Shown: positions 24,806 through 34,965, counted from the stretch's first letter. The stretch is 64,000 bases of DNA from Streptomyces solicavernae (GCF_029968095.1 NZ_JASCIR010000029.1:18063-82062), one strand, 5' to 3'. Translations and numbers: made by a program. Notes: generated from the sequence alone by a model not told the origin.

Positions 24806-25831
24806 GTGAAGATCGCAGTCGTCGGCGCCGGAGCGATCGGCGCCTACTGGGGCGCCGCATTGCACCGGGGTGGAGCCGAAGTGCACCTCATCGCGCGAGG
24901 AGAGCACCTGCGTGTGATGCGAGAGAGCGGAGTGCGCGTGATCAGTCCGCGCGGCGACTTCGTGGCACGCCCGAACGCAACGCACGACCCGGCCGAGGTC
25001 GGGCCTGTCGATTACGTCTTTCTCGGGTTGAAAGCGCACAGTTACCCTTCCTGCGCCCCCCTCGTGGAACCCCTGCTCGGTGAGCACACGGCCGTGGTCG
25101 CGGCACAGAACGGAATCCCGTGGTGGTACTTCCACGACCTTCCCGGGCCGTACCGGGGCCACCGCATCGAGACGGTCGACCCTGGCGGTGCCACCAGCGC
25201 CGTGCTGCCACCAGAGCGGGCCATCGGCTGCGTGGTCTACCCGGCCACGGTCATCGAGGCGCCCGGCGTCATCCGGCATCTGGAGGGCACACGCTTCTCT
25301 ATCGGCGAGCCATCGGGCGAGATCTCCGGGCGCTGCACAGCGCTGAGCGAGGCGATGATCGCTGGAGGACTGAAGAGCCCGGTCGAGGCTGACCTGCGCG
25401 ACGACATCTGGATCAAGCTGATGGGAAACGTTGCCTTCAATCCGCTCAGCGCGCTGACGAGGGCGACGATGGTCGAGATCTGCCAGAACCCGCACACCAA
25501 ACAACTCGTGGTGCAGATGATGGAGGAGACCCTCGACATCGCCGCCAGGGTCGGCAGCGCCCCGGACATCTCCATCGAGAAGCGGCTGCGCGGCGCGGAG
25601 AACGTCGGACACCACAAAACCTCGATGCTGCAGGATCTTGAGGCCGGCAAGCAGTTGGAGCTCGACGCCATCGTGACGGCCGTGGTGGAAATGGCGGACA
25701 TCACGGGCGCTGATGCCCCGACGCTGCGTGCCGTGCACGCGGCTACAGACCTCCTCGCGCGGACCTGCGCGCCAGCGGTCACGCGGGACAAGGGAGTTGC
25801 CGGCAAGGAGGCGCAGACCGTATCCGCTTAG
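24806..25831 (+). CDS. panE2: Ketopantoate reductase-family protein; proposed PanE2-type oxalyl-CoA reductase
   Basis: 341 residues from GTG 24806, preceded by GGGAGGAG. The N-terminus VKIAVVGAGAIGAYWGAAL is the nucleotide-binding motif, and the ApbA C-terminal domain has DIWIKLMGNVAFNPLSALT (catalytic Lys) and a long helical tail. By sequence alone it is a 2-dehydropantoate 2-reductase family member. Methylobacterium extorquens uses a PanE2 paralogue to reduce oxalyl-CoA to glyoxylate during growth on oxalate. Here the gene carries the GntR site shared with frc, oxc and formate dehydrogenase genes, so oxalyl-CoA reductase is the best functional guess. True ketopantoate reduction cannot be excluded. 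Confidence 0.75.
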   Translation: MKIAVVGAGAIGAYWGAALHRGGAEVHLIARGEHLRVMRESGVRVISPRGDFVARPNATHDPAEVGPVDYVFLGLKAHSYPSCAPLVEPLLGEHTAVVAAQNGIPWWYFHDLPGPYRGHRIETVDPGGATSAVLPPERAIGCVVYPATVIEAPGVIRHLEGTRFSIGEPSGEISGRCTALSEAMIAGGLKSPVEADLRDDIWIKLMGNVAFNPLSALTRATMVEICQNPHTKQLVVQMMEETLDIAARVGSAPDISIEKRLRGAENVGHHKTSMLQDLEAGKQLELDAIVTAVVEMADITGADAPTLRAVHAATDLLARTCAPAVTRDKGVAGKEAQTVSA

Positions 25832-25864
25832 CAGCCCACCGGCAGGTGTTCTGCTGATCGCTGC

Positions 25865-26041
25865 TCAGACGTGCAGCAGGTCGTGACCTGGTGTCTCGTC
25901 GTCCACCTCCATGCTGGCCAGTGGTAGCCGACCACCTTCGCCCTCACGGCCCCAGCGGGCACTCTTCGCGATCACCTTGGCTGCACGGCAGCACCGTCCG
26001 CGGAAACCTCCGAAACCAAGGACCGGTTCGGTCATGAGCAT
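25865..26041 (-). CDS. Hypothetical 58-residue protein
   Basis: The frame starts at ATG 26041 with a strong GAGGAGG 6-8 bp upstream and ends 33 bp from the panE2 stop. The product begins MLMTEPVLGFGGFRGRCCRA and ends DDETPGHDLLHV. There is no recognised family. Only the ribosome site and antisense placement between two plus-strand genes argue for it. Confidence 0.25.
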   Translation of the reverse strand: MLMTEPVLGFGGFRGRCCRAAKVIAKSARWGREGEGGRLPLASMEVDDETPGHDLLHV

Positions 26042-26065
26042 CTTCCGAACCTCCTCTCCTGAACC

Positions 26066-26109
26066 GCCTGCCGGGCCCCGAGAGTGGGACGCTCCCGGGC
26101 CCGGCAGGC
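26066..26109. promoter_or_regulatory. Hairpin in the pyruvate kinase leader
   Basis: GCCTGCCGGGCCC (26066-26078) pairs perfectly with GGGCCCGGCAGGC (26097-26109) around an 18-nt loop. It ends 21 bp before the pyk GTG and just before its AGGGAG ribosome site. It could terminate panE2 transcription, attenuate pyk or protect the mRNA 5' end. Confidence 0.5.
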
Positions 26110-26130
26110 ACCCACAACCCAGGGAGCACG

Positions 26131-27570
<1,440 letters not shown>

Positions 27571-27710
27571 CAGCGGAGCAGTTGCTGACCCCCGGCATCT
27601 GCAGTGGCCTGTCAACGGCCGTCTGTGGCCCGGATCAGGGTCCGGGCAGCGGCAGGACCTCCACGTCGCCTCCTGCCTCCCCGACACAAGTCCCTCTGGA
27701 CACCGAAACT

Positions 27711-27728
27711 AAGACTGCATACAGTATA
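27711..27728. promoter_or_regulatory. GntR-type operator, site C
   Basis: ACTGCATACAGTATAC with core TGCATACA at 27716-27723; on the reverse strand it reads GTATACTGTATGCAGTC. It is 140 bp after pyk, with no gene start close by. Confidence 0.6.
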
Positions 27729-27885
27729 CGGAGATTTCGCCGTGAGGGTGTCACGGAAACAGGCGGACTGGCGGACAGGCGGACAGGTCAGGCGACCCCC
27801 ACGACATCCGGCCGGAGCCGATACGCCGCGGAATGGGGCCCCGCCTCCAGGGGCTGAACGCGGGCCCATGGTTGGCCTAGAACAC

Positions 27886-27902
27886 ATACCGTATGCAATC
27901 CC
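27886..27902. promoter_or_regulatory. GntR-type operator, site D
   Basis: ATACCGTATGCAATCC with core CGTATGCA. It is 35 bp before the orphan ATG at 27937 and 507 bp before frc-1; the IS110 remnant lies between. Confidence 0.6.
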
Positions 27903-27945
27903 GCATCAGCAGGGATTGCGGCACTCAGGAGTCTCCATGACGAAG

Positions 27946-28350
27946 TCAAGCCGCCTGCGCGACCGGCAGGACGGGGGTGAAGACCCGGTTGTCGCGCAGC
28001 AAGGCCCACAGGACGCCGGCGCGTCGGCGAGCCAGAGCGATGACGGCCTGGACGTGCTTGCAGCCCTCGTCGCACTTCTTCAGGTAGATGTCGCGGTTCG
28101 GCCCGTCGCGGATGGTCTGGGCGGACATGTGGAACACCCGTCGCAGGCGGCGGCTGTGGCGCTTGGGCCTGTGCTGCCTCCGGAGCGGTCGTGGCAACCG
28201 TGTCGGCACCCCCGACGCTGCGGTTGGCCTGCCAGGCCGTCAGCCGTGCTCGCCCGCGGCGGCGGATCGCCGCCGGGGTCTGGTAGCCGGTCAGCAGGAC
28301 CAGGGCGCCCCGGAGAGCCGGACGGCCACTCCTGAGAAGCCACCACCGGC
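27946..28350 (-). mobile_element. IS110-family transposase remnant
   Basis: The minus strand reads ALVLLTGYQTPAAIRRRGRA, RLTAWQANRSVGGADTVAT (from about 28320), a typical IS110 middle region. After a deletion and frame change it continues KKCDEGCKHVQAVIALARRR, AGVLWALLRDNRVFTPVLPV with a stop near 27946, the typical C-terminus. The DEDD nuclease N-terminal part is gone. The element cannot transpose. It separates operator D and an orphan start codon from frc-1. Confidence 0.75.
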
Positions 28351-28408
28351 AGAGACCCATAAGCCACATCCGGCCCTCCCGGGCCGCCTGACAACTTACG
28401 GAGGAACC

Positions 28409-29638
28409 ATGGCCAAAGCACTTGAGGGAGTCCGCGTCGTCGACATGACGCACGTCCAGTCAGGGCCCTCGACTACGCAGATCCTCGCCTGGCTCGGTGC
28501 TGACGTGATCAAGGTGGAGGCGCCCGGCCGCGGTGACATCACCCGGGGGCAGCTGCGAGACGTGCCCGACGCGGACAGCCTCTACTTCACGATGCTGAAC
28601 TGCAACAAGCGCAGCATCACGGTGAACATGAAGTCCGATCAGGGCAAGGACGTGTTCACCAGGCTCGTCCAGGAGGCCGACCTTCTCGTGGAGAACTTCG
28701 GTCCGGGTGTGATGGATCGTTTCGGATTCAGCTGGGAGCGGCTGCAGGAGCTGAACGAGCGGCTCATCTACGCGTCCATCAAGGGATTCGGGCCCGGGCG
28801 GTACGCGGACCTCAAGGCGTACGAAGTGGTGGCCCAGGCCATGGGCGGTGCCATGAGCACCACCGGATTCGAAGACGGGCCGCCCACCGCGACGGGCGCC
28901 CAGATCGGCGACTCCGGCAGCGGCATTCACCTTGTGGCCGGCATTCTCGCCGCCCTTTACCAGCGCACGCACACCGGGCGCGGCCAGCGCGTCATGGTGG
29001 CCATGCAGGACGCCGTCCTCAACCTGTGCCGGGTCAAGCTCCGCGACCAGCAACGGCTGACGCACGGTCCGCTGGCCGAGTACCCCAACAAGACGTTCGA
29101 CGACGAGGTGCCGCGCTCGGGAAACGCGTCCGGCGGCGGCCAGCCCGGCTGGGCCGTGAGGTGCGCGCCGGGCGGACCCAACGACTACGTCTACATCGTC
29201 GTCCAACCCGTCGGCTGGAAGCCGATCACCGAGCTGATCGGCCGCCCGGAACTCGCCGACGACCCGGAGTGGGCCACCCCCGAGGCTCGTGTCGCCAGGC
29301 TGGACAAGGTCTTCTCGCTCATCGAGGAGTGGACCTCCGGGCTCACCAAGTGGGAGGTCATGGACCGGCTCAACGCTCACGACATCCCGTGCGGCCCGAT
29401 CCTCTCGACGAAGGAACTCATCGCCGACCCCACCCTGGCCGAGCTGGGCACCGTGGTCGAAGTGGACCACCCCGAGCGGGGCAGCTTCAAGACGGTCGGA
29501 TGTCCACTGCGACTGTCCGACTCCCCCGTGGAGGTGGAACGTTCGCCACTGCTGGGCGAGCACACGGAGGAGGTGCTGGGCGCCCTCGGCTACGCGCCAC
29601 AGGAGATCGAGGAGCTCCGGGGCGCCGGCGCACTCTGA
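28409..29638 (+). CDS. frc: Class III CoA-transferase, formyl-CoA:oxalate type (first copy)
   Basis: 409 residues from ATG 28409, with GGAGGAA upstream. The N-terminus GVRVVDMTHVQSGPSTTQILAWLGADVIKVE and LVENFGPGVMDRFGF are CaiB/BaiF family marks, and the catalytic Asp is D168 in GAQIGDSGSG. The mobile loop is SGGGQ (241-245) in GNASGGGQPGW, while the second copy has the canonical GGGGQ. It should move CoA between a donor and oxalate. The altered loop and the presence of sucCD raise the possibility that this copy uses succinyl-CoA rather than formyl-CoA. It stands alone between an IS remnant and a long spacer. Confidence 0.88.
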   Translation: MAKALEGVRVVDMTHVQSGPSTTQILAWLGADVIKVEAPGRGDITRGQLRDVPDADSLYFTMLNCNKRSITVNMKSDQGKDVFTRLVQEADLLVENFGPGVMDRFGFSWERLQELNERLIYASIKGFGPGRYADLKAYEVVAQAMGGAMSTTGFEDGPPTATGAQIGDSGSGIHLVAGILAALYQRTHTGRGQRVMVAMQDAVLNLCRVKLRDQQRLTHGPLAEYPNKTFDDEVPRSGNASGGGQPGWAVRCAPGGPNDYVYIVVQPVGWKPITELIGRPELADDPEWATPEARVARLDKVFSLIEEWTSGLTKWEVMDRLNAHDIPCGPILSTKELIADPTLAELGTVVEVDHPERGSFKTVGCPLRLSDSPVEVERSPLLGEHTEEVLGALGYAPQEIEELRGAGAL

Positions 29639-30315
29639 CCGGAGGACGGGGGCGCTACGACGCACAAGGAGGCCGCTGATGCCGCAGCCTTGGGCGGGAC
29701 ACGAACGCTGCACAGGTAGAGGGAGTGTTCCGGTGGCTCGATCTTCAACGCGACCCGAAATCCAGTCGCCCTCGGGAGCGGTCGACGCGACCGCCCGGCC
29801 ACATCCCCCACAAGACCGGCGCCGGCGGGGCCCCGGGCGGGTCGGGGCGTGCAGAGGAGGCCGGCCCGGACATCGAGCAAATTCTGGCGAACAGCGGCTG
29901 CAAAGTCGACGTCAGCATTCTGGGCACGGCATTCCACATTTATGATTCAGTTTTTTCGGACGGTGGGCGTCAGTCGGCGTCGACAGCAGACACTGCCCGC
30001 GCCTGACAAAAGACCAATAACGGCAGGCTGCCTGCTGGGGCGTATTTATGTACCAGGCTCCACTACCGGCATACCCTCGTTCTCCTGGTGATATGGCGAC
30101 GTCGAATCCGGCGAGGTCGCGCCTACATGCATGAATGCTCCTCCGTCGAAAAATTGTCGTGCGAGCCCTTGTGTTGTCCGAAAATAGCTCCTACCGTTTC
30201 GGCATTAATCCGGGCCGCGCGCTCTCCCGTAATAGTTGCTGTGCTGCTCACTGCACAGCGCTAAGAGGTGAATTGCGGGCTAAAGGCTAGAACGACCTGA
30301 TCAGGAGTCCGAATT
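29639..30315. other. Long intergenic region upstream of the ggt-lctP operon
   Basis: No gene recognised. A frame at 29679-29945 has a good AAGGAGG but a non-protein-like Arg/Pro-rich product. From about 29930 to 30300 the DNA is clearly more AT-rich. It contains two inverted repeats, CCGAAA-N13-TTTCGG (30178-30202) and CTGTGC-N8-GCACAG (30239-30258), probably promoter elements for the operon starting at 30316. Confidence 0.5.
30178..30202. promoter_or_regulatory. Inverted repeat upstream of ggt
   Basis: CCGAAA and TTTCGG arms separated by 13 bp, about 115 bp before the ATG. It is a possible LysR- or other regulator site; no GntR-type core is present here. Confidence 0.3.
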
Positions 30316-31914
30316 ATGTCTCGCACGACACGCCCCGTGGCGCTTGCCCGTAACGGCATGGTGAGTTCACCGCATTACCTGGCCTCCACAGCGGGCCTGC
30401 AGGTCCTCCAGGAGGGTGGCTCCGCGGTGGACGCGGCGGTCGCGATCAACGCCACGCTCGGTGTGGTCTATCCCCACATGACCGGTCCGGGCGGCGATGC
30501 GTTCTGGTTGATCTACGACGCGGAGTCACGGCGCGTCCACGCGCTCAACGGCAGTGGTCGGGCCGGCGCGGCCGCCACCCGCGACTTCTACCGCCGACAG
30601 GGGCATCACGAAATTCCCACCCGGGGTCCACGGGCGGTAGTGACCGTGCCCGGCGCCGTGGACAGCTGGTGCACCGCACACGATCGGTACGGCAAGCTGC
30701 CGCTGGAGCGGTTGCTGGCACCTGCCATCACCTACGCCCGGAGCGGGTTCGCGGTCTGCGCCGGACTTGCCTCGTGCACGGCCGAGTTGACCGACATGCT
30801 CAGTACCCATGAGGCCACCCGCAGCACGATGCTGCCCGGCGGCAGCGCGTCGCTCATGGGGGAAGTCCTCTCACTGCCGAAACTCGCCGAGACGTTGGAA
30901 GCGGTCGCGCAGAAGGGCCGGGACGGCTTCTACCAAGGCCCGGTGGCCGATGAAATCACCCGTGCCCTGCAGAGCCAGGGCGGCCTGCTCACCACCGCCG
31001 ATTTCGCCGCGCACTCCTCCGACTGGACCGAGCCGATCAGCACGACGTATCGCGGCTACCGCGCCTACCAGCACGGACCGAACTCTCAGGGATTCGCGCA
31101 CCTCATGGCGCTGAACATCCTGGAGAATTTCAACATCTCAGGGATGGACCACCACGGACCCGGTTACGTACACCTGCTGGTCGAAGCCACCAAGCAGGCG
31201 TTCGGCGACCGCGACCGCTACCTCACCGACCCCGAATTCGCCGACATCCCACTGGACCGGCTGCTGTCTGCGGAGTACGCGGCGGACATGGCCGGCCGGA
31301 TCACGGACGCACCAGGGAGCCCGCTGATGCCGGCCACGCGACTGGGAGGCGACACCACCTGCAGTGTCGTGGTGGACGCCCAGGGCAACGCGGTATCGGT
31401 GATCCAGAGCCTGTACCACGAGTTCGGCTCCGGATACATCGGCGGGGAGACCGGCGTCCTCCTCCAGAACCGCGGCTCGTTCTTCTCACTCGACGACGAG
31501 CACCCGAACCGGCTGGAACCGGGCAAGCGCACCTTCCACACGCTGATGCCCGGCATGCTCTTCCGCGACGGACAGCCGTACCTGGTGTACGGAACGATGG
31601 GCGGCGAAGGGCAGCCGCAGACGTCGACCGCGCTGGTCACCCGGATCGTGGATTTCGGTTGCGATGTGCAGACCGCCATCGACGCGCCGCGCTGGCTGTA
31701 CGGGCGCACCTGGGGCGAGGCCCGGCGCGACCTGCGGATGGAGAGCCGATTCTCCGCAGCCACCCTCGACACCCTCGGAAACCTGGGACATCCCGTCCGA
31801 CAGGCCGGTGCCTGGGACGACACGATGGGCCATGCCCAAGCCATCCGCATCACCGACGGCGTACTCGCGGGCGGCGCAGACCCGCGTGGAGAGGGCCTGG
31901 CGCTCGGCTGGTGA
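30316..31914 (+). CDS. Gamma-glutamyltransferase-family Ntn hydrolase
   Basis: 532 residues from ATG 30316 (CAGGAG upstream). It has SSPHYLASTAGLQVLQEGGSAVDAAVAINATLGVVYP and TGPGGDAFWLIYD. The autoprocessing/nucleophile Thr is T347 in GGDTTCSVVVDAQGNAVS, and the oxyanion region is TMGGEGQPQ. There is no signal peptide, so it acts in the cytoplasm, unlike secreted GGTs; YwrD-type and acylase-like homologues share this. It is co-transcribed with an LctP-family permease 34 bp downstream, so its substrate may be an imported amide or glutamyl conjugate, or the oxalate analogue oxamate. That last idea is speculation. Confidence 0.82.
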   Translation: MSRTTRPVALARNGMVSSPHYLASTAGLQVLQEGGSAVDAAVAINATLGVVYPHMTGPGGDAFWLIYDAESRRVHALNGSGRAGAAATRDFYRRQGHHEIPTRGPRAVVTVPGAVDSWCTAHDRYGKLPLERLLAPAITYARSGFAVCAGLASCTAELTDMLSTHEATRSTMLPGGSASLMGEVLSLPKLAETLEAVAQKGRDGFYQGPVADEITRALQSQGGLLTTADFAAHSSDWTEPISTTYRGYRAYQHGPNSQGFAHLMALNILENFNISGMDHHGPGYVHLLVEATKQAFGDRDRYLTDPEFADIPLDRLLSAEYAADMAGRITDAPGSPLMPATRLGGDTTCSVVVDAQGNAVSVIQSLYHEFGSGYIGGETGVLLQNRGSFFSLDDEHPNRLEPGKRTFHTLMPGMLFRDGQPYLVYGTMGGEGQPQTSTALVTRIVDFGCDVQTAIDAPRWLYGRTWGEARRDLRMESRFSAATLDTLGNLGHPVRQAGAWDDTMGHAQAIRITDGVLAGGADPRGEGLALGW

Positions 31915-31948
31915 CGGTGACCGGAACACAGGCGAAAGGAGCACGGCC

Positions 31949-33616
31949 ATGAAGCTCGAACCGAACATCTGGCTCTGGCTCATAGCCTTCGTGCCGCTGG
32001 GACTGCTGCTCTTCCTCATGCTGTTTCGCCGCTGGGGAGCCGCCGAGGCAGGCGTCGTGGGCTGGATGGTGACCGCGCTGATCGCGCTGACGGTGTTCAA
32101 GTTGCCCGTCGACGCAATCGGATTGAAGAGCGTGAAAGGCTTCTTCGAATCGATCACCATCATCTACATCATCCTGGCCGCGATCTTGATCTATGACGTG
32201 GCGAAGGAGGCCAATGCGTTTGAACCGCTCCAGCGGGGAATGACGCGCATCTTCGCCCACCCGCTGCTGCAGATCATGGCAATCGGCTGGGTGTTCGGAG
32301 GATTCCTGCAAGGGATCACCGGATTCGGCGTGCCGGTCGCAGTGTGTGCACCCCTGCTGATCGGCATCGGAGTACGCCCGGCCTACGCAGTGGCCATCGC
32401 ACTCATCGGGCAGGCGTGGAACAACACGTTCGGCACCCTGGGAGCCGCCTGGCTCGGGTTGGAGCAGGTCACCAAGCTGTCGGCGGACCAGAGCGCCACC
32501 ACCGCGTGGCAAACCGCGTTGCTGATCTTGGTCGTCGTGGTCGCGAGCGGGTTCGTGATTTCTTGGATGTACGGCGGATTCCGCGGCCTGCGCGAGGGTC
32601 TCGTGGCGGTGCTCTCGATATCCGTGGCGCAGGGCGGGGTCACGATAGCCCTCGCGAAGTGGAATCCGACCCTCAACGGATTCGCTGCAGGCCTCGCGGC
32701 GCTGCTCGTGGCCGCCGGCCTTGCGCGGTTGCCGATGTACCGCCGGCCGTCGCGCGTGACGAACAGTCGCGTACTGGAGCCGGCGCACCAGGCCGACGCC
32801 ATGGTGGCGGCGCCACGCGCAGCGGACACGGTCTCGGGCGGACGACACACGTCACCTCCTGCGCCCGCCGCCGCCCCGGGAGGCGCGATGCCGATGACAC
32901 TGTCGGCCGCGTTCATCCCGTACGGCACCCTGCTCGTGGTCACCTGTGTGGTTCTGCTGGTCGGCCCGCTCAACGAGGTGCTGTCACGGCCGAGTGTGGG
33001 ATTGAGCTTCCCATCGACCAACACCGGGCTCGGGGTGGTCACCGAGGGATCGACTGAGCGATTCGAGTTCGCCACGCATGCCGGAACGCTGCTCCTGGTG
33101 ACCGCGGTGATCAGCTACGTCGTCTACCGCAAGCGCGGGCACCTCGACCGCGGCACCTGGCGCCGCGTCCTCAGCAGCACGGTGGAGAAGTCGGTGGCAC
33201 CCACCATCGCGGTCATCACGCTGGTCGGGATGGCCGAGGTGATGCAGGCATCAGGGCAGGCGGCCGTGCTGGCCACCCAGGTCGCGGTGTGGACCGGCGG
33301 GATCTACCTCCTGTTGGCGCCCATGGTCGGGCTGTTCGGCACCTTCATCACCGGCTCCAACATGTCCAGCAACCTGCTGTTCGGAAACTTCCAGCAAGCC
33401 ACCGCCCAAGCGGGCGGGCTGAGCACTTCAGCTGTTCTCAGCGCGCAGACCGCAGGCGCGGCGACCGCCAGCGCCATCGCGCCCAGCAAGATCCTTCTCG
33501 GCACGACCACCGCAGCCATCGCCGGGCAGGAGGGCAAGGTGCTACGGCTCCTGCTGCCGTTCGCGGTGGGCGTCACCCTCGTCGTCGGGTTGATCACCAC
33601 ATTTCTGCTGAACTGA
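31949..33616 (+). CDS. LctP-family permease (lactate/glycolate type); candidate oxalate transporter
   Basis: 555 residues from ATG 31949 (AAAGGAG upstream). About 13 membrane segments. GFLQGITGFGVPVAVCAPLLIGIGV and GTFITGSNMSSNLLFGNFQ are L-lactate permease (TC 2.A.14) hallmarks. A hydrophilic loop near residues 270-310 (RRPSRVTNSRVLEPAHQADA...) is longer than usual and Ala/Pro-rich. It is the only organic-acid importer inside the oxalate block, so it is the best candidate for oxalate or glycolate uptake, although no GntR site precedes it. Confidence 0.85.
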   Translation: MKLEPNIWLWLIAFVPLGLLLFLMLFRRWGAAEAGVVGWMVTALIALTVFKLPVDAIGLKSVKGFFESITIIYIILAAILIYDVAKEANAFEPLQRGMTRIFAHPLLQIMAIGWVFGGFLQGITGFGVPVAVCAPLLIGIGVRPAYAVAIALIGQAWNNTFGTLGAAWLGLEQVTKLSADQSATTAWQTALLILVVVVASGFVISWMYGGFRGLREGLVAVLSISVAQGGVTIALAKWNPTLNGFAAGLAALLVAAGLARLPMYRRPSRVTNSRVLEPAHQADAMVAAPRAADTVSGGRHTSPPAPAAAPGGAMPMTLSAAFIPYGTLLVVTCVVLLVGPLNEVLSRPSVGLSFPSTNTGLGVVTEGSTERFEFATHAGTLLLVTAVISYVVYRKRGHLDRGTWRRVLSSTVEKSVAPTIAVITLVGMAEVMQASGQAAVLATQVAVWTGGIYLLLAPMVGLFGTFITGSNMSSNLLFGNFQQATAQAGGLSTSAVLSAQTAGAATASAIAPSKILLGTTTAAIAGQEGKVLRLLLPFAVGVTLVVGLITTFLLN

Positions 33617-33641
33617 CGGCAACGCACCGGAGGTAGTCGAG

Positions 33642-33884
33642 ATGAACCGGAACGCGCGCATCCAGACCTGGGCGACTCTCGTGGCCGTGATGGGCCTGCC
33701 ACTGCTGTATGTCGGTGGTGTCCACCACATGTTGCCGCTCTCCGTCATCGGGCTGGTCACCTTTACGGCAGCCCTGCTGGGGAGTCTCACGCCGCGATTC
33801 CTTCCCCAGCCGGCCGAGACAGCCAGAACCGAGAGCTCCAGCATCGAGGCGGCGGGCGGACCCGACGTCGCAGCACCACGCTGA
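33642..33884 (+). CDS. Small membrane protein, possible permease partner
   Basis: 80 residues from ATG 33642, with GGAGGTAG upstream, 25 bp after the permease stop. There are two hydrophobic helices (WATLVAVMGLPLLYVGGV and LPLSVIGLVTFTAALLGSL), then a polar tail. I do not know the family. Its position suggests an accessory subunit of the LctP permease or a product of the same operon. Confidence 0.6.
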   Translation: MNRNARIQTWATLVAVMGLPLLYVGGVHHMLPLSVIGLVTFTAALLGSLTPRFLPQPAETARTESSSIEAAGGPDVAAPR

Positions 33885-33895
33885 TTCCGCCGATC

Positions 33896-33955
33896 GGAGC
33901 GACCGTGCTGATCGCAGCCCTCGACACGAGTGGCGACGACCGGCACGGTCGCTCC
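33896..33955. terminator. Long-stem hairpin after the permease operon
   Basis: GGAGCGACCGTGC (33896-33908) pairs perfectly with GCACGGTCGCTCC (33943-33955), with a 34-nt loop. It lies 12 bp after the small membrane protein and before the convergent LysR gene. Confidence 0.5.
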
Positions 33956-34038
33956 ATGCCGCCTGCCTCAGTGTCCGTTCGGGCGTGCGCCCGAGCGGGT
34001 CAACACGACGGCACAAGTCGCCTGCCCGCCAAAGGAGT

Positions 34039-34965
34039 TCAGGGGTACGGACGACGGCGGGCCGACGGGCTGCATGCACCTGAGCGGTCGGGCCGTAGGA
34101 CCAGCCTGTGTGGTGCATCGGCAACGTACAGCAGGAGTTCCTCGATGAACGACGCCTTGAGGTCCCGGTCACCACCCGGCACCGTCGCGATGACGAACTC
34201 GATCTCCCCCAAGGCAGGGAGCCGGCCGATTCCGGTGAGATCGCTCAGTCCGTACGGCACGAGCCTGCGCGCGGAAACGGCCAGGCCCAGGCCTGCCCGG
34301 ACCGCTGCCCACACGCCGTTGGTGTCACTGCTCGTCGCCGTGGGGGACCATGGCCGGCCTCGACCGCTGAGGGTGCGAAGGCCGCGCATCACTGCCCTGT
34401 TCGGGTACGACGGGAGAACGAGGGGCAAGGGGCGCTGGGGGTCGATGGGCGTGTGGGGCTGGCCGACCAGCACCAGCTCGTCCTGCCAGGCGAGCCTGCT
34501 CGTGCTCCCGTCGTCGCCGTGTGCCCGTTCGCTGTACACGAGGTCGAGTGCGCCGTTGTGAAGCATGGTCGTCAGCTGCCTGCTGGACCTGACGGTGAGT
34601 TCTATGCGGATGGCCGGGTTGTCCTCGACGAATTCCGCGAGCATCTCCGTCGTGCCGGTCTCCGAGAGCTCTTCCGCCAGGCCGAAGCGCAACGGCCCGC
34701 ACAGCGGCGGGGCGGCGAAGTGCTCCGCAGCTCGCAGGTGTTCCCTGAGTATCTGCTGAGCCAGGCCGACCAGGCTCTCGCCGTCGGGAGTGAGGCTCAC
34801 AGTAGGGGTGTCTCGGGTGAAGAACTCTCGCCCCAGCGACTGTTCCAGTTTGCGGATGCGCTGGCTCACGGTCGATTGCTGTACGCCGAGTTCGGCGGCC
34901 GCGTGGGTGAAGCTGAGCGTCCGTGCCACCGTCAGGAACGTCCTGAGCTGAATCGGATCCGACAT
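34039..34965 (-). CDS. LysR-family regulator
   Basis: 308 residues from ATG 34965 (AGGAG upstream). The N-terminal HTH reads LRTFLTVARTLSFTHAAAELGVQQSTVSQRIRKLEQSLGREFFTR; the periplasmic-binding-like effector domain follows (PLRFGLAEELSETGTTEMLAEF). It is convergent with the ggt-permease operon and co-directional with the PAS-ferredoxin/FNR genes. Either neighbour could be its target. Confidence 0.87.
   Translation of the reverse strand: MSDPIQLRTFLTVARTLSFTHAAAELGVQQSTVSQRIRKLEQSLGREFFTRDTPTVSLTPDGESLVGLAQQILREHLRAAEHFAAPPLCGPLRFGLAEELSETGTTEMLAEFVEDNPAIRIELTVRSSRQLTTMLHNGALDLVYSERAHGDDGSTSRLAWQDELVLVGQPHTPIDPQRPLPLVLPSYPNRAVMRGLRTLSGRGRPWSPTATSSDTNGVWAAVRAGLGLAVSARRLVPYGLSDLTGIGRLPALGEIEFVIATVPGGDRDLKASFIEELLLYVADAPHRLVLRPDRSGACSPSARRRPYP

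Larger units (their letters stand above)
27571..27936. other. Intergenic region with two GntR-type sites
   Basis: No intact gene. It carries operator-like sites at 27711-27728 and 27886-27902, and a perfectly spaced CAGGAG plus ATG at 27937 that opens a frame (MTKSSRL...) soon running into antisense IS110 sequence. Confidence 0.55.

Noticed and set aside
27571..27936. A complete gene between pyk and the IS110 remnant
   Set aside because: Neither strand gives a recognisable product, and the well-spaced ATG at 27937 enters antisense transposase after a few codons.
29679..29945. Small gene after frc-1 with a perfect AAGGAGG
   Set aside because: The product is Arg/Pro/Gly-rich without any family resemblance, and third-position bias is poor.
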